DNA of 64,000 nucleotides from Natronolimnohabitans sp. A-GB9 (GTDB lineage Archaea > Halobacteriota > Halobacteria > Halobacteriales > Natrialbaceae). Where the stretch lies: the NCBI RefSeq assembly GCF_030848565.1, contig NZ_JAVDDV010000011.1:49702-113701 (forward strand), written 5' to 3'. Each line of letters begins with the position of its first letter. Positions within the stretch are counted from its first letter, which is position 1. Made by a program: the position numbers and the translations under genes. Positions 42,976 to 52,284 of the stretch are shown one piece after another. Below the pieces are notes generated by a model that worked only from the letters and a program-made list of their open reading frames with translations, was not told the DNA's origin and searched no databases.

Positions 42976-44076
42976 ATGACACGAGATCACGATGCAGCTG
43001 GCCGTCGAATCATGGACGAACTGGGTGAAGAGAGTCGCATACCGATCTTGAATATCGAGGAAGGAGACGTCTACGTGCTTCTTGGCTTCCCGATTGCTGG
43101 TCTCCTCTTTGGTGGCCTCACGGGACTCGATGGTGCGATCTTACCGTTCGTCTTACTCGGTGTCGTCCTTGGTGGGTCGATCGTCTACGCGTCACCCAAC
43201 CACCTCCCGGCGTCGACGTGGCTGGGGGATGTTTACCGCCACTACTGCAAGCGCCCTCGATTTACCTACAGCACGGAGGCCACGACCGAGTCCACCGAAG
43301 CGAGTACCGAAGGCGGGCTCGTGAGCTATACGCCGTTCAAACCGGACGAGCGAACACAGGACCTCACGAACATCAGGCGAGCGTGGCCTGGTGCCGGTGC
43401 AATCGAGCGCTCAGATGGCGCGATGGAGGCCTACCTCGAGATCGACCCCGGGAACATGGACTTCGCGATGTCCGGTGACTGGGCTCAAATCCAGCAACTC
43501 GGCGAGGAGTTCGCGAACAAGGAACTCGACTTCACGCTCAAATTCCACGCCACGACGCGGTCGTTCCCGGTCGAGAAGCTGATCGAGCGAATCGATGGGC
43601 GGCTCACTGACAGCGACGTCAAGCAAAACCCGATCTTCAAAGAGTTACTCGAGGAGTATCGAGAGCAACGTCCGCGAGATCTCGAGGGGACCCAACAGGT
43701 ACGGTATTTCATCGGCGTCGAAGTCGACCCCTTCGAGGTCTACGATCGGTACCAGGACGAACAATCTCCTGCAGAGAAGCTCACCTCGTTTCCGGTGGTC
43801 GGCTTCCTGTTCAATCCGTTCGTGACCCGTCGCAGCGACATGACCGACGCGGAGATTCGGGCGGCCATGTTTGAGAAACTCGAGAACCGATGTCATGGCC
43901 TCCAGACGGAGTTTATCCAGAAGGCAGCAGGGTGGTCCGCTCATCGACTGACGACGGTCGAACTGTTTGTCCTCTCGATGGACTTCTGGAACGGCGAAGA
44001 ACACGAATACGACGACGGAGCGGATGCGATCCGTGATCGTCCGATCGTCGACCATCAACGGAGGGTCGACCAATGA
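42976..44076 (+). CDS. Membrane-anchored VirB3/VirB4-N-like transfer protein
   Basis: The 366-residue protein has two transmembrane helices at about residues 28-70 (VYVLLGFPIAGLLFGGLTG, ILPFVLLGVVLGGSIVY) as in VirB3/PrgI proteins. A soluble region follows (LVSYTPFKPDERTQDLTNIRR, MEAYLEIDPGNMDFAMSGDW, FVTRRSDM) that resembles the N-terminal domain of VirB4-type ATPases. No P-loop. It overlaps the VirB4 gene by four bases, so the VirB4 function may be split over two proteins here. Confidence 0.65.
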   Translation: MTRDHDAAGRRIMDELGEESRIPILNIEEGDVYVLLGFPIAGLLFGGLTGLDGAILPFVLLGVVLGGSIVYASPNHLPASTWLGDVYRHYCKRPRFTYSTEATTESTEASTEGGLVSYTPFKPDERTQDLTNIRRAWPGAGAIERSDGAMEAYLEIDPGNMDFAMSGDWAQIQQLGEEFANKELDFTLKFHATTRSFPVEKLIERIDGRLTDSDVKQNPIFKELLEEYREQRPRDLEGTQQVRYFIGVEVDPFEVYDRYQDEQSPAEKLTSFPVVGFLFNPFVTRRSDMTDAEIRAAMFEKLENRCHGLQTEFIQKAAGWSAHRLTTVELFVLSMDFWNGEEHEYDDGADAIRDRPIVDHQRRVDQ

Positions 44077-46211
44077 TCGAGACACTCCCCGATTCAGGGA
44101 CACAGGCTGGGCTTGCCCTTTACATCGGTGCAACGGCATTGCTCACGCTTCTCGCGAAGGCGGGGTGGGATCGTTGGCGAGCTGAAGACGTCGAAGAAGT
44201 CGAACTCGCGGATCTCCTCGAGGAGACGACCGTCGAAGACGGCCTCGAGGAAGGGCAGATCCTCGACGACATCGCAGAACACCATCAACACGCCGTCGCG
44301 CCGGCGGCGATCGAGTGGGATACACGTACCGCTCGAGTCGGTGACCAATGGACGTCCACGCTCTACATCGCGGATTATCCGGATTACCCGAAAGATGGCT
44401 ATCTGACCGAACTCTTCGAGCTCACGGACGTCGAGTTCGATCTGACGGTCCATATTACCCCGAAGAGCCAGCAGCAAGCTCGAGACGAACTCCAGCGAGT
44501 GGCTGACGACCTCCAGGCCGATGCTGACCTCGAGAGTACTGTTCGCGGGAGCTATCTGCAAGAGCGGGCCAACGAGGCGCTGTCGACGTACAAGAGCGTC
44601 GAGAACGGGAGTCGGGTGTTCGAGCAAGGCATGTTCATCACAGTTCGAGCGGGGTCACGTGACGAACTTCGTGACGCCGTCCGGACGGTTCGTAGCCGGC
44701 TTCGTGAGCAACCCGCTGGGCTCTCGCCGAAGACGGCTATCTGTAAGCAAGACCTCGCCATCCAGACTGCAGCTCCGGTCGGCCCCAACCCGTTCGGCCG
44801 AGAGGCAACGGCACTCGGTGGTGCGGTCGGTGCACTTCTCGCATCGCCACACAACGCCACGATCCTCGAGGACGGCGGCGTCGAGTTCGGTGTTCACTGG
44901 AAGAACCAGAGCCCGGTCGTTATCGACCCGTTCGCTCGAGAGAACGGCTATGCAATGTTCACGATCGGTGATCCAGGCTCTGGGAAATCGTTCGGCTCGA
45001 AGCAAAACTTCATCCGCTCGATCGAACAAAGCGAGGACCGTATCGGGATCATCCTCGAGCCGTTGAACAACTGGGCCGGTGTCGCCGAAGCACTTGGTGG
45101 CGAACGAATCACGATCGGCGGCGATATGGGACTGAACCCACTCGAGATCAAGCCCACTCCCGAGCGTGTTCAGAGGGCGATGGGCAAGGACGCCAGCCCG
45201 TACCGTGAAAAGCTCGATAGCGTGATGAGCTTCCTCTCGAACTACTTCGCGCTCCGGGGAATCACACTCGGTGACCGCCGGACGACGTTAGAGACCGCGA
45301 TCGAGCGCGCCTATTCACGCAACGGGATCACTGACGATATCGCGACTCATCACAACGAGAGCCCGACGATGCGGGACGTCCTCGACATCCTCGAGGAGAT
45401 GGTCGAGACGCCGACGGAGTACGTCGTGCGGACGGACGAGGAAGCGACGAAGATCGGCGAAGACGCGACGTGGCTCATCGATCAGCTTCGCCCGTTCGCG
45501 GAAGACGGCCGGTACGAGAACCTGGGACGAGAGACCGAGTTCGACATCCGCGACGAGAAGGTGATCTATCTCGACCTCGCCCAGCAGGAAGGCAGCCTCG
45601 GTGGAAGCACGAGTCTCGTCATGCAGTTGCTGATCTCGTTGGTCTACGAGCGTGCGAAGGAGACGGACAAAGAGGTCGTCTTCGTCATCGACGAGGCTCG
45701 CTACATCATGCAGGACGCAGCGAGTCTCGAGTACCTCGAGATCGTCTTCCGTCACCACCGACATCACAACCTCTCGATCCGACTCGTGACCCAGACCGTC
45801 GACGAGTTCTTCCAGCATCCAGAGTCCGAGGCGATTATCGACCAGTGTGCGATCAAGCAGTTCCACCACCTCGACGGCATGGATCGCGAGTGGGCCAACG
45901 AGTTCGGTCTTAACTCGGCACAGATGCGCTTCGTCCAGGAGGCCGTTCCCGGCAACGACCGGACGGGCTATTCAGAGGCGCTCGTCGGCGTCGACGGCGA
46001 GTGGCGGGGAATCGAAGTTCGAGCAATGGAAGACGAGGCGGCTGTGATCGACTTCGATCCGAAAGCCCAGTCTCAGGCCGATCTTCCGGGTCGGTCCAGT
46101 GAGGCGTCTCGAGACTTCGCTGAGAGTAGGATGTCGTCCACTTCGTCACAGGTGACACAGCCGACCCAGACAGATGGCGGTGAGGATGAAGGTGAGAGGA
46201 CGGATGGCTAG
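44073..46211 (+). CDS. VirB4/TraC-type conjugation ATPase
   Basis: The 712-residue protein has one N-terminal hydrophobic helix (about residues 12-30), a VirB4-like central domain, and an ATPase domain with Walker A GDPGSGKS at residues 299-306 and Walker B VVFVIDEAR near 535-543, followed by the RLVTQTVDEFF and CAIKQFHHLD segments typical of VirB4/HerA-like motors. It would energise assembly of the transfer channel. Fully embedded in the overlapping gene string; its last eight bases overlap the next start. Apparently intact. Confidence 0.9.
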   Translation: MIETLPDSGTQAGLALYIGATALLTLLAKAGWDRWRAEDVEEVELADLLEETTVEDGLEEGQILDDIAEHHQHAVAPAAIEWDTRTARVGDQWTSTLYIADYPDYPKDGYLTELFELTDVEFDLTVHITPKSQQQARDELQRVADDLQADADLESTVRGSYLQERANEALSTYKSVENGSRVFEQGMFITVRAGSRDELRDAVRTVRSRLREQPAGLSPKTAICKQDLAIQTAAPVGPNPFGREATALGGAVGALLASPHNATILEDGGVEFGVHWKNQSPVVIDPFARENGYAMFTIGDPGSGKSFGSKQNFIRSIEQSEDRIGIILEPLNNWAGVAEALGGERITIGGDMGLNPLEIKPTPERVQRAMGKDASPYREKLDSVMSFLSNYFALRGITLGDRRTTLETAIERAYSRNGITDDIATHHNESPTMRDVLDILEEMVETPTEYVVRTDEEATKIGEDATWLIDQLRPFAEDGRYENLGRETEFDIRDEKVIYLDLAQQEGSLGGSTSLVMQLLISLVYERAKETDKEVVFVIDEARYIMQDAASLEYLEIVFRHHRHHNLSIRLVTQTVDEFFQHPESEAIIDQCAIKQFHHLDGMDREWANEFGLNSAQMRFVQEAVPGNDRTGYSEALVGVDGEWRGIEVRAMEDEAAVIDFDPKAQSQADLPGRSSEASRDFAESRMSSTSSQVTQPTQTDGGEDEGERTDG

Positions 46212-49200
46212 TCGTGAGTATCTGAAGATCACGCCGTCGTCCGAACCCACTCAGCGAACGGACGTTCCTGCTACGTTGGAGAGCCTTCACAAACTCTCGA
46301 ATCCAGCTGCGACGAGCTTTTGGAACCGAGCGGATCCACGGGTAGACACTGCACCACCGACGTTCGAGTTCCTCGTCGTCTCTACGGGACCCGACGAGCC
46401 AGTCGAATTCTACTATGGGGTTGACCAAGAGGCACACGTCAAGACACTTGAGAAACGCCTCACGTCGATCTTTCCGCACAGTTTCACCATCACGAAGACA
46501 GAACTCGATCTCGAGGAAGCGCTCGTATTCGAGGGAGACACCTCACAAGAGGAGCACTCCGACCTCGAGTTAGACGAACACCACCCTTCGAGCGAGGATG
46601 AATTCATAGACGCCGCAGAGGGAGACGACGAGCATGTCGAGCCTTCTCCGCTCGGGGTCGAGTGGATGGGCAAGACCGGTCGCAAAGAAGACTGGATGAC
46701 GACGATCACGCCGTTCGTGATCGACGAGCCGGACGAAGAATACGATGCAGAGCGCCCGCCGCTATCGGCGATCGTTGATGCACTGCACGAGATGACGGTG
46801 CCGACCGCATATCAAGTCGTCTGGCAACGCAAGCCGGACTGGCGAGACGACGCTGAAATCCGCAAATCGAATCTTCGCGATGGGCGCGACACGTGGACTG
46901 AAGACCTCATCGGCTCGTGGCTCGAACCCGTCGACGCCGATCCCGAAGAGCGTGAACTGTCTCAGGAGACCCAAAACCGGATTCGCCGAATCGAGAGCAA
47001 ACATCCCCGGAGGACGTTCACTGTGAATGTGCGGGCAATCGCGATGGGAGATCCAGACGATACTGATCTTCACGCAGAAATCGAGCAACTGAAGTCGTCG
47101 TTAGATCCGCTTGAGGGACCGTTCTACGAACTCGTTGGCCGTCGAATTCGTGAGAAGGGTATCCTGTCGAGGCGGAAAGCAAAGCGAGCACAACGGCACC
47201 TCGAGCGAGTTCTCAATGCGGAGATCGTCACTGGTGGCAGGAAAACCCGGCCTGATCTCGTGTTTAACGCCGACGAACTCGCGAACCTGGTAGTCGTTCC
47301 CGGCGGAGAGGACTTGACCGTCGACGGGTCGCGTGGTGTGCGTTCAGAACAGCGGTCGCGAAACCCACTGCCACGGCCAAACCCCGATCTGATGGAACAG
47401 TTCCGTGAGGGGATGGCGATCGGGTACGCACTCGACGAAAACGGGACTCCAGAGGACGAACCGACGCGGATCCCACCACAGTTGCTGCCGACACATTACC
47501 TTCGAGCAGCAACCACCGGCGCTGGAAAGTCGAAAGCGCTCATCAACGACATGCTCTCACTCTATGAGAGTACTGATGGCCCGATTATCCTCGTCGATCC
47601 GAAAGGCGACGGAATGACCGAAAACTACCTTCGAGCCCATGCTCACCGCTTCGGCGTCGACGACCTCGAGGAGAACGTCCTCCACTTTTCGGTTCCGGAT
47701 ATCCTCCCTGGGTTTTCGTTTTTCAACCTCACACCTGGACTCTCACACGGACAACGGCGTGTCGATGCTGTTCAACGGAAAGCCGATCACTACGAGGAGA
47801 TCCTGAAGCTCGTGATGGGGCGAGACCGATACGAACGGGCAACGGCCTCCCCACTGTTGATCGAGGCACTCATCAAGACACTGTTCGACGAGGAACACGG
47901 TCGAGAGAACGGACGCCATCGTGCGTCTTCGGACTACTTCGCTCATCAACAACTCGAGCACGCACTCGACCAGCTCTGGCAGGCTGGACCGCCCAATCCG
48001 AACGAGGACGCAATCCCGACCTCGAGCGATCCGGAAGTTACCCGAACGGTACGCCGCCAACTCCAGTCTGACGGGCGTACGTTTGCGAACGTGATGGGCG
48101 GAGTCAGTAATCGATTCGCCTACATCTCACAGGATTCGCACCTCCGGCGAATCTTCAACAACACCGATCCGCAGTTCGACTTCAGGGAACTCCTCGACGA
48201 GAATCAGATCGTCCTGTTCGACCTCGGCGATCTCCGTGATGATGCTGCACGAATGCTGACCGGCGTTATTCTCACGTCACTCGAGGATGCACTCCGGACA
48301 CACGAAGACGACCTCGGCCAACGATCCGACGACTACGTTGTGAACCTCCTTATCGACGAGGCAGCGTCAGTCGTTGTTTCTGACGTCCTCAACGATTTAC
48401 TCGAGAAAGGACGCAGCTTCCGTCTGTCGGTTGGTCTCTCGATGCAGTTCCCAGAGCAGATGCAAGCAGAGGGTGGCCGACGTGTCTATCTGAACGCGCT
48501 CAACAACATCGGAAGTCCGATCCTTGGCAAAGTGAACGTCGACCGTGAGCTGGCACGGGCGATGGCACACGAGGATCTCGATCCGACGGCTTTCGCGAAC
48601 CGGGTGCGATCACTGCCTCGAGGTGAGTGGATTGCCCAACTCCCGAGCCCTGTGTTTGGGGAGACGGGTCCGTATCCGTTCAGTATCAAGCCACTCCCGA
48701 TCCCACCAGGTCATCCAGAGAGTGACGACCCGCTCTCTGAGTACGAAGAGCGGCAGTTCCAGCGGGCGTTTGCTCGAGTTCACGACCGAACACGACGGGA
48801 GTTTGGTGTTCACGAGTCGACTGCACCGACCGCGGAAGCTCCGGAACCACTCCAGGACATTCTTGGGGCGGACAGTTCGGACCTCGACCACGCACTTGCT
48901 CACGTTATTCGGAATCTCCAACTCCGAGAGGACTGCCGCGAGGACAACGGCTGGATAGACGCAAAAACCGTCGATGTAGAGCTACGAACGGCATTTGAGG
49001 AGGAACACGCAAATTCCGATCTTCCCTCTTTCGAGGAGCTCGCTGATGTCCGTCAGCGGTCTCGTCTCATCGAGGTGGGGTTAAGTCAGACGTCCCGTGA
49101 CGTCGCTGTTCGGCTTACAGACGCTGGTGAATCTGTCGTAGCACTCGACACCGGTGAGAGCAGGGCAGCAGGTAGTATCCGCCATGACGAGGCGATCACA

Positions 49201-50301
49201 CGGATCGACGCTGCATTGACGAAGATCGGCTGTACCGTCTCGGTTCCAAAACAGGACGGGAGCGAACAACCTGATGCGAGAGCGGTTCATCCTGACTGTG
49301 ATCGCCCCTTCGCGATTGAAGTGGAAACGACAACCCCTGATAACCCTGCACAGGTACTGGCAAACCTTCGAAAAGCTCAGGACGCCGGCGAGCACCCGAT
49401 CTTCGTCGTCGAAGAGGCAACGCCGGAGACCTACTGGGCAGAGCGGGTCGATGGGGTTCTCTCATCTCCCGTTCGAGAGCTTTCGACCGGAGAGATACGA
49501 CTGTACACCAAAGATCGAGCACTCTCGTTTAACGGTGGTGCAACGACAGACGGTGGCGTAACGGCAGTCCGACCAGCTACCGAAAACAGCAAGCAGACCG
49601 TCTGGAAACGCCAAGACGGACGAATCGTCCTCGAGAATGGCCAGGGCAACAGTCTCGTAGAGACGACATCGGTAGCAGAACTCTCGAGAGACCACGTACC
49701 TGCAGTGTACAGCTACGATCAAGCTGCTGGAGAGTACATCGTTTCCGAACAGGGGCTGCAGTACGTCTACGATTCGAAAGAGGCGTTTTCCGAGAAGTGG
49801 ACCCGAATCATGGAACCGTTCGTTCCCGAAGCCGAGCTTTCCTATCCCGGCTATGGTCCTGATGACTATTCGATCGTCGTTCTTCGAACCGATGATCAAC
49901 CGGTCGTCTACACAGATGGGGAGACTGCCGCACTTGAGACAGTGCTCGAACATGAAGACGTGTGTTCAGCGAGCGAGAGCAGTGATGAAGAGGAATCTTC
50001 GTTCGAGCCCAGCGAACTGCTACTAGCAGAGATTGCTGATGATGCAGATGCAGTTGTTGGACGATTCGCGAGTCTGTACCTCATTGAGGAGCCGACCAGT
50101 ACGGTCGCTGCCAGCACAGTGTATGATTGCTATGAACAGTGGGCCACACAGCATGACATTGATCCGGATAGCAAGAGCTGGTTCGCCCGTCGGTTAGGCA
50201 ACCACATCGAACTCAATCGAATAACGGAGCGACGTGACGGTGAGCTTGTCCGGTGTTACGAGGGTCTGCGACTAGATCACCAAGGGACACTCGAGGAATA
50301 G
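46204..50301 (+). CDS. Coupling-protein-like (VirD4/TraD) ATPase fused to nuclease-like and D5-like C-terminal domains
   Basis: The 1,365-residue protein starts at the ATG at 46204 (MASREYLK), which overlaps the VirB4 stop codon. The first 400 residues are an unrecognised acidic region. Walker A TTGAGKSK at 437-444, PIILVDPKGDG, and Walker B VVNLLIDEAAS then SVGLSMQFPEQM show a VirD4/TraD-type DNA pump. A winged-helix-like stretch is near 900-960. At about 1000-1065, PDARAV (Asp1024) with FAIEVETTT (Glu1039) and LANLRKAQDAG resembles the restriction-endonuclease-like fold of replication-relaxation proteins. The last 90 residues (STVYDCYEQWATQH, FARRLGNHIEL) look like the D5/primase C-terminal domain. 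No transmembrane helix. Nuclease activity is inferred. Confidence 0.8.
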   Translation: MASREYLKITPSSEPTQRTDVPATLESLHKLSNPAATSFWNRADPRVDTAPPTFEFLVVSTGPDEPVEFYYGVDQEAHVKTLEKRLTSIFPHSFTITKTELDLEEALVFEGDTSQEEHSDLELDEHHPSSEDEFIDAAEGDDEHVEPSPLGVEWMGKTGRKEDWMTTITPFVIDEPDEEYDAERPPLSAIVDALHEMTVPTAYQVVWQRKPDWRDDAEIRKSNLRDGRDTWTEDLIGSWLEPVDADPEERELSQETQNRIRRIESKHPRRTFTVNVRAIAMGDPDDTDLHAEIEQLKSSLDPLEGPFYELVGRRIREKGILSRRKAKRAQRHLERVLNAEIVTGGRKTRPDLVFNADELANLVVVPGGEDLTVDGSRGVRSEQRSRNPLPRPNPDLMEQFREGMAIGYALDENGTPEDEPTRIPPQLLPTHYLRAATTGAGKSKALINDMLSLYESTDGPIILVDPKGDGMTENYLRAHAHRFGVDDLEENVLHFSVPDILPGFSFFNLTPGLSHGQRRVDAVQRKADHYEEILKLVMGRDRYERATASPLLIEALIKTLFDEEHGRENGRHRASSDYFAHQQLEHALDQLWQAGPPNPNEDAIPTSSDPEVTRTVRRQLQSDGRTFANVMGGVSNRFAYISQDSHLRRIFNNTDPQFDFRELLDENQIVLFDLGDLRDDAARMLTGVILTSLEDALRTHEDDLGQRSDDYVVNLLIDEAASVVVSDVLNDLLEKGRSFRLSVGLSMQFPEQMQAEGGRRVYLNALNNIGSPILGKVNVDRELARAMAHEDLDPTAFANRVRSLPRGEWIAQLPSPVFGETGPYPFSIKPLPIPPGHPESDDPLSEYEERQFQRAFARVHDRTRREFGVHESTAPTAEAPEPLQDILGADSSDLDHALAHVIRNLQLREDCREDNGWIDAKTVDVELRTAFEEEHANSDLPSFEELADVRQRSRLIEVGLSQTSRDVAVRLTDAGESVVALDTGESRAAGSIRHDEAITRIDAALTKIGCTVSVPKQDGSEQPDARAVHPDCDRPFAIEVETTTPDNPAQVLANLRKAQDAGEHPIFVVEEATPETYWAERVDGVLSSPVRELSTGEIRLYTKDRALSFNGGATTDGGVTAVRPATENSKQTVWKRQDGRIVLENGQGNSLVETTSVAELSRDHVPAVYSYDQAAGEYIVSEQGLQYVYDSKEAFSEKWTRIMEPFVPEAELSYPGYGPDDYSIVVLRTDDQPVVYTDGETAALETVLEHEDVCSASESSDEEESSFEPSELLLAEIADDADAVVGRFASLYLIEEPTSTVAASTVYDCYEQWATQHDIDPDSKSWFARRLGNHIELNRITERRDGELVRCYEGLRLDHQGTLEE

Positions 50302-50349
50302 CATGAGCTCTGCTAAAACCCATCGAGAAGCCGTTGTACAGCATTTCCC

Positions 50350-50530
50350 GGGAGAATTACGGCACAGAATGTGGAACCCGAACGTACTATCGGAAAAACG
50401 CCAGACGGGACGGTGTTACGGCAGAGTAGCGTTTGCTGTAACACCGCTCTTTCGACGAGGCGATGCCGTACGTTCTGTAGAGGCGTTACAGAACAGGAAT
50501 TCTCCCGATTCGGGGGTCCTGTTACGGCAA
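50350..50530. other. Repeat-dense noncoding segment, candidate oriT or control region
   Basis: The octamer TTACGGCA or its variant TTACAG(A/C)A occurs seven times in both orientations: plus at 50357, 50416, 50486 and 50522; complement at 50434, 50464 (seven bases) and 50473 (seven bases). Two hairpins result: CGGTGTTACGGCA (50411-50423) with TGCTGTAACACCG (50434-50446), and GTTCTGTA (50472-50479) with TACAGAAC (50487-50494). The segment lies between the coupling-protein and primase genes. Inverted repeats next to transfer genes are the usual look of an origin of transfer; autoregulation is an alternative. The ORF spanning it (50303-50716) looks non-coding. Confidence 0.5.
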
Positions 50531-50720
50531 AAACCAAGTGAGAAAGAACGGGGGGTACCCATTGGAACTGCTGTTGGTCGACTGGGAAGGGAAGAAACTG
50601 CGTCGAATGGTGGTGCGACCTCGAGTGCGTCTTCTGTGAGGCGGTCACCTCGTGTGGGGTTTGTTGGACTGGAGAACAGTGGCAGCCAGCGCACTGGAAT
50701 AGAGTGTGGCTGTTGAATCT

Positions 50721-51956
50721 ATGATTGATAAGTCAATTTTACCGACGGAGATGTGCGGTCGCGAGCAGTGGATCTGCTGGCGAGAAGAGAACCGAAACGG
50801 TGACCCGACAAAGATTCCAGTTGATCCGGAGACCGGTGACTTTGCATCGTCGACGGACGACCGTACATGGAGTGATCTCGAGACCGCACTCGAGTATGCA
50901 TCCACTGGTAGAGCAGATGGGATCGGTTTCGTGTTTACGCGGACGGACCCACTCGTCGGCATCGACCTGGATAAGTGCCGAGATCCAGACACGGGAAGGC
51001 CGGATCCGGAAGCAAAAGAGATCATCCAGCAACTCGAGTCCTACACAGAAGTCTCGCCATCTGGAACGGGCTATCACGTCCTCGTGCATGGTGACCTCCC
51101 GGACGGAAGAAATCGGCGCGGTGGTGTCGAGATGTACGACCAGTCTCGCTTCTTCACCGTGACTGCAGACCACGTCGACGGGACGCCGACGTCGATCAAC
51201 GAACGCCAGGACGCCCTCGAGGCAGTTCATGAGGAGTTCGTCGCTGAAGACGATACCAACGACGTCGACGCCACTGACAGTCGACGTGATGAGTCGGGTC
51301 AGAGTCAGACGCTCGATCTCGAGGATGAGGTACTGCTCGAGAAAGCCCGCTCGGCGGGCAACGGAGAGAAGTTCGACCGGCTATGGCGAGGAAACATCAG
51401 TGGATACGACAGCCAGTCGGAAGCCGATATGGCACTGTGCTGTCTGTTGGCGTTCTGGACTGGTGGAAATCGGATGCAGATGGACCGGCTGTTTCGACAG
51501 TCAGGGCTCATTCGAGGCAAATGGGACGACGTCCACCACGCCGATGGATCGACGTACGGGGAGAAAACCCTCAAGCGCGCGATCGCTGCGACGGGTGACT
51601 TCTACGAGCCGACGACGCCTACTGTAGAGACGTCAGTGGATACTGCTGCTGAGACTGATACTGACACGGCTTGGACTCTCGAGGGTGGTATCGCGGAACC
51701 GGGCTCTGTAGGGGGTGATCGAGTGTACCTCGAGGAGAAGAACGACCTTCTCGAGGCCCGTATCGACGAGCTGGAGCAGATCGTTGCAGATCAACGTGAC
51801 CAAATCGAACAACTCACAGCAGAGCGCCAGCAGTTACGATCGGTCGTTGAACAACAGGAGAACGACCTCGAGGGTACCACTGAGTCACCTTCCGAGAAAG
51901 ATGAGGGGCCATCATCACTCCGAACACGGATGCAGCGATTGTGGCGGCGAAGCTGA
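50721..51956 (+). CDS. Primase-like protein (NrS-1 polymerase-type PrimPol plus helical-bundle domain)
   Basis: The 411-residue protein starts at the ATG at 50721; an in-frame GTG at 50706 is possible. The N-terminal part has the pattern of PrimPol-type primases on mobile elements: QWICWREENRNGDPTKIPVD, GIGFVFTRTDPLVGIDLDKC (acidic metal site), SPSGTGYHVLVHG. Residues about 210-300 (LEKARSAGNGEKFDRLWRG, ALCCLLAFWTGGN) match the helical-bundle domain that follows in NrS-1 polymerase-like proteins. A C-terminal coiled coil spans about 335-395. Likely role: priming of the transferred or replicated strand. No helicase domain is present. Confidence 0.75.
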   Translation: MIDKSILPTEMCGREQWICWREENRNGDPTKIPVDPETGDFASSTDDRTWSDLETALEYASTGRADGIGFVFTRTDPLVGIDLDKCRDPDTGRPDPEAKEIIQQLESYTEVSPSGTGYHVLVHGDLPDGRNRRGGVEMYDQSRFFTVTADHVDGTPTSINERQDALEAVHEEFVAEDDTNDVDATDSRRDESGQSQTLDLEDEVLLEKARSAGNGEKFDRLWRGNISGYDSQSEADMALCCLLAFWTGGNRMQMDRLFRQSGLIRGKWDDVHHADGSTYGEKTLKRAIAATGDFYEPTTPTVETSVDTAAETDTDTAWTLEGGIAEPGSVGGDRVYLEEKNDLLEARIDELEQIVADQRDQIEQLTAERQQLRSVVEQQENDLEGTTESPSEKDEGPSSLRTRMQRLWRRS

Positions 51957-52284
51957 CCTCCGTAGGGAACGCAGCTTTTTGCACGAGTAGTCGTCGTTAT
52001 TATCGGTGGTTCTTAATTTCTAATCACCTAGCTAGACCACTGAGTGCCTGATTCGGCTGATCGTGGGTTATATTGGTGGTTTAAATGTGTGAGCTAGCGG
52101 CGTGCGCTGGCGGACTGCCAACTAAAAATTGTGAAAGCGGTCGATACGCATCAAGATCGTCTGATCACGGCCATGTTGTACGATGTAGAAAAGTCCAATC
52201 GTGAGAATTTACACCATATTGTTAATTCATCAAAACTAAGTAAGTTGGGCCGGAGAGTCTTGAAAACGACATCATAGTGATTTG
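51957..52284. other. Intergenic region before the giant gene
   Basis: 328 AT-rich bases with no gene and no clear repeat. It must contain the promoter of the giant GHKL-DUF3883 gene. No unambiguous TATA box at the usual distance. Confidence 0.35.

Noticed and set aside
50303..50716. ORF of 137 codons right after the coupling-protein gene
   Set aside because: The predicted protein is basic and of low complexity, unlike its acidic neighbours, and spans a cluster of inverted repeats. I read the region as noncoding control DNA.
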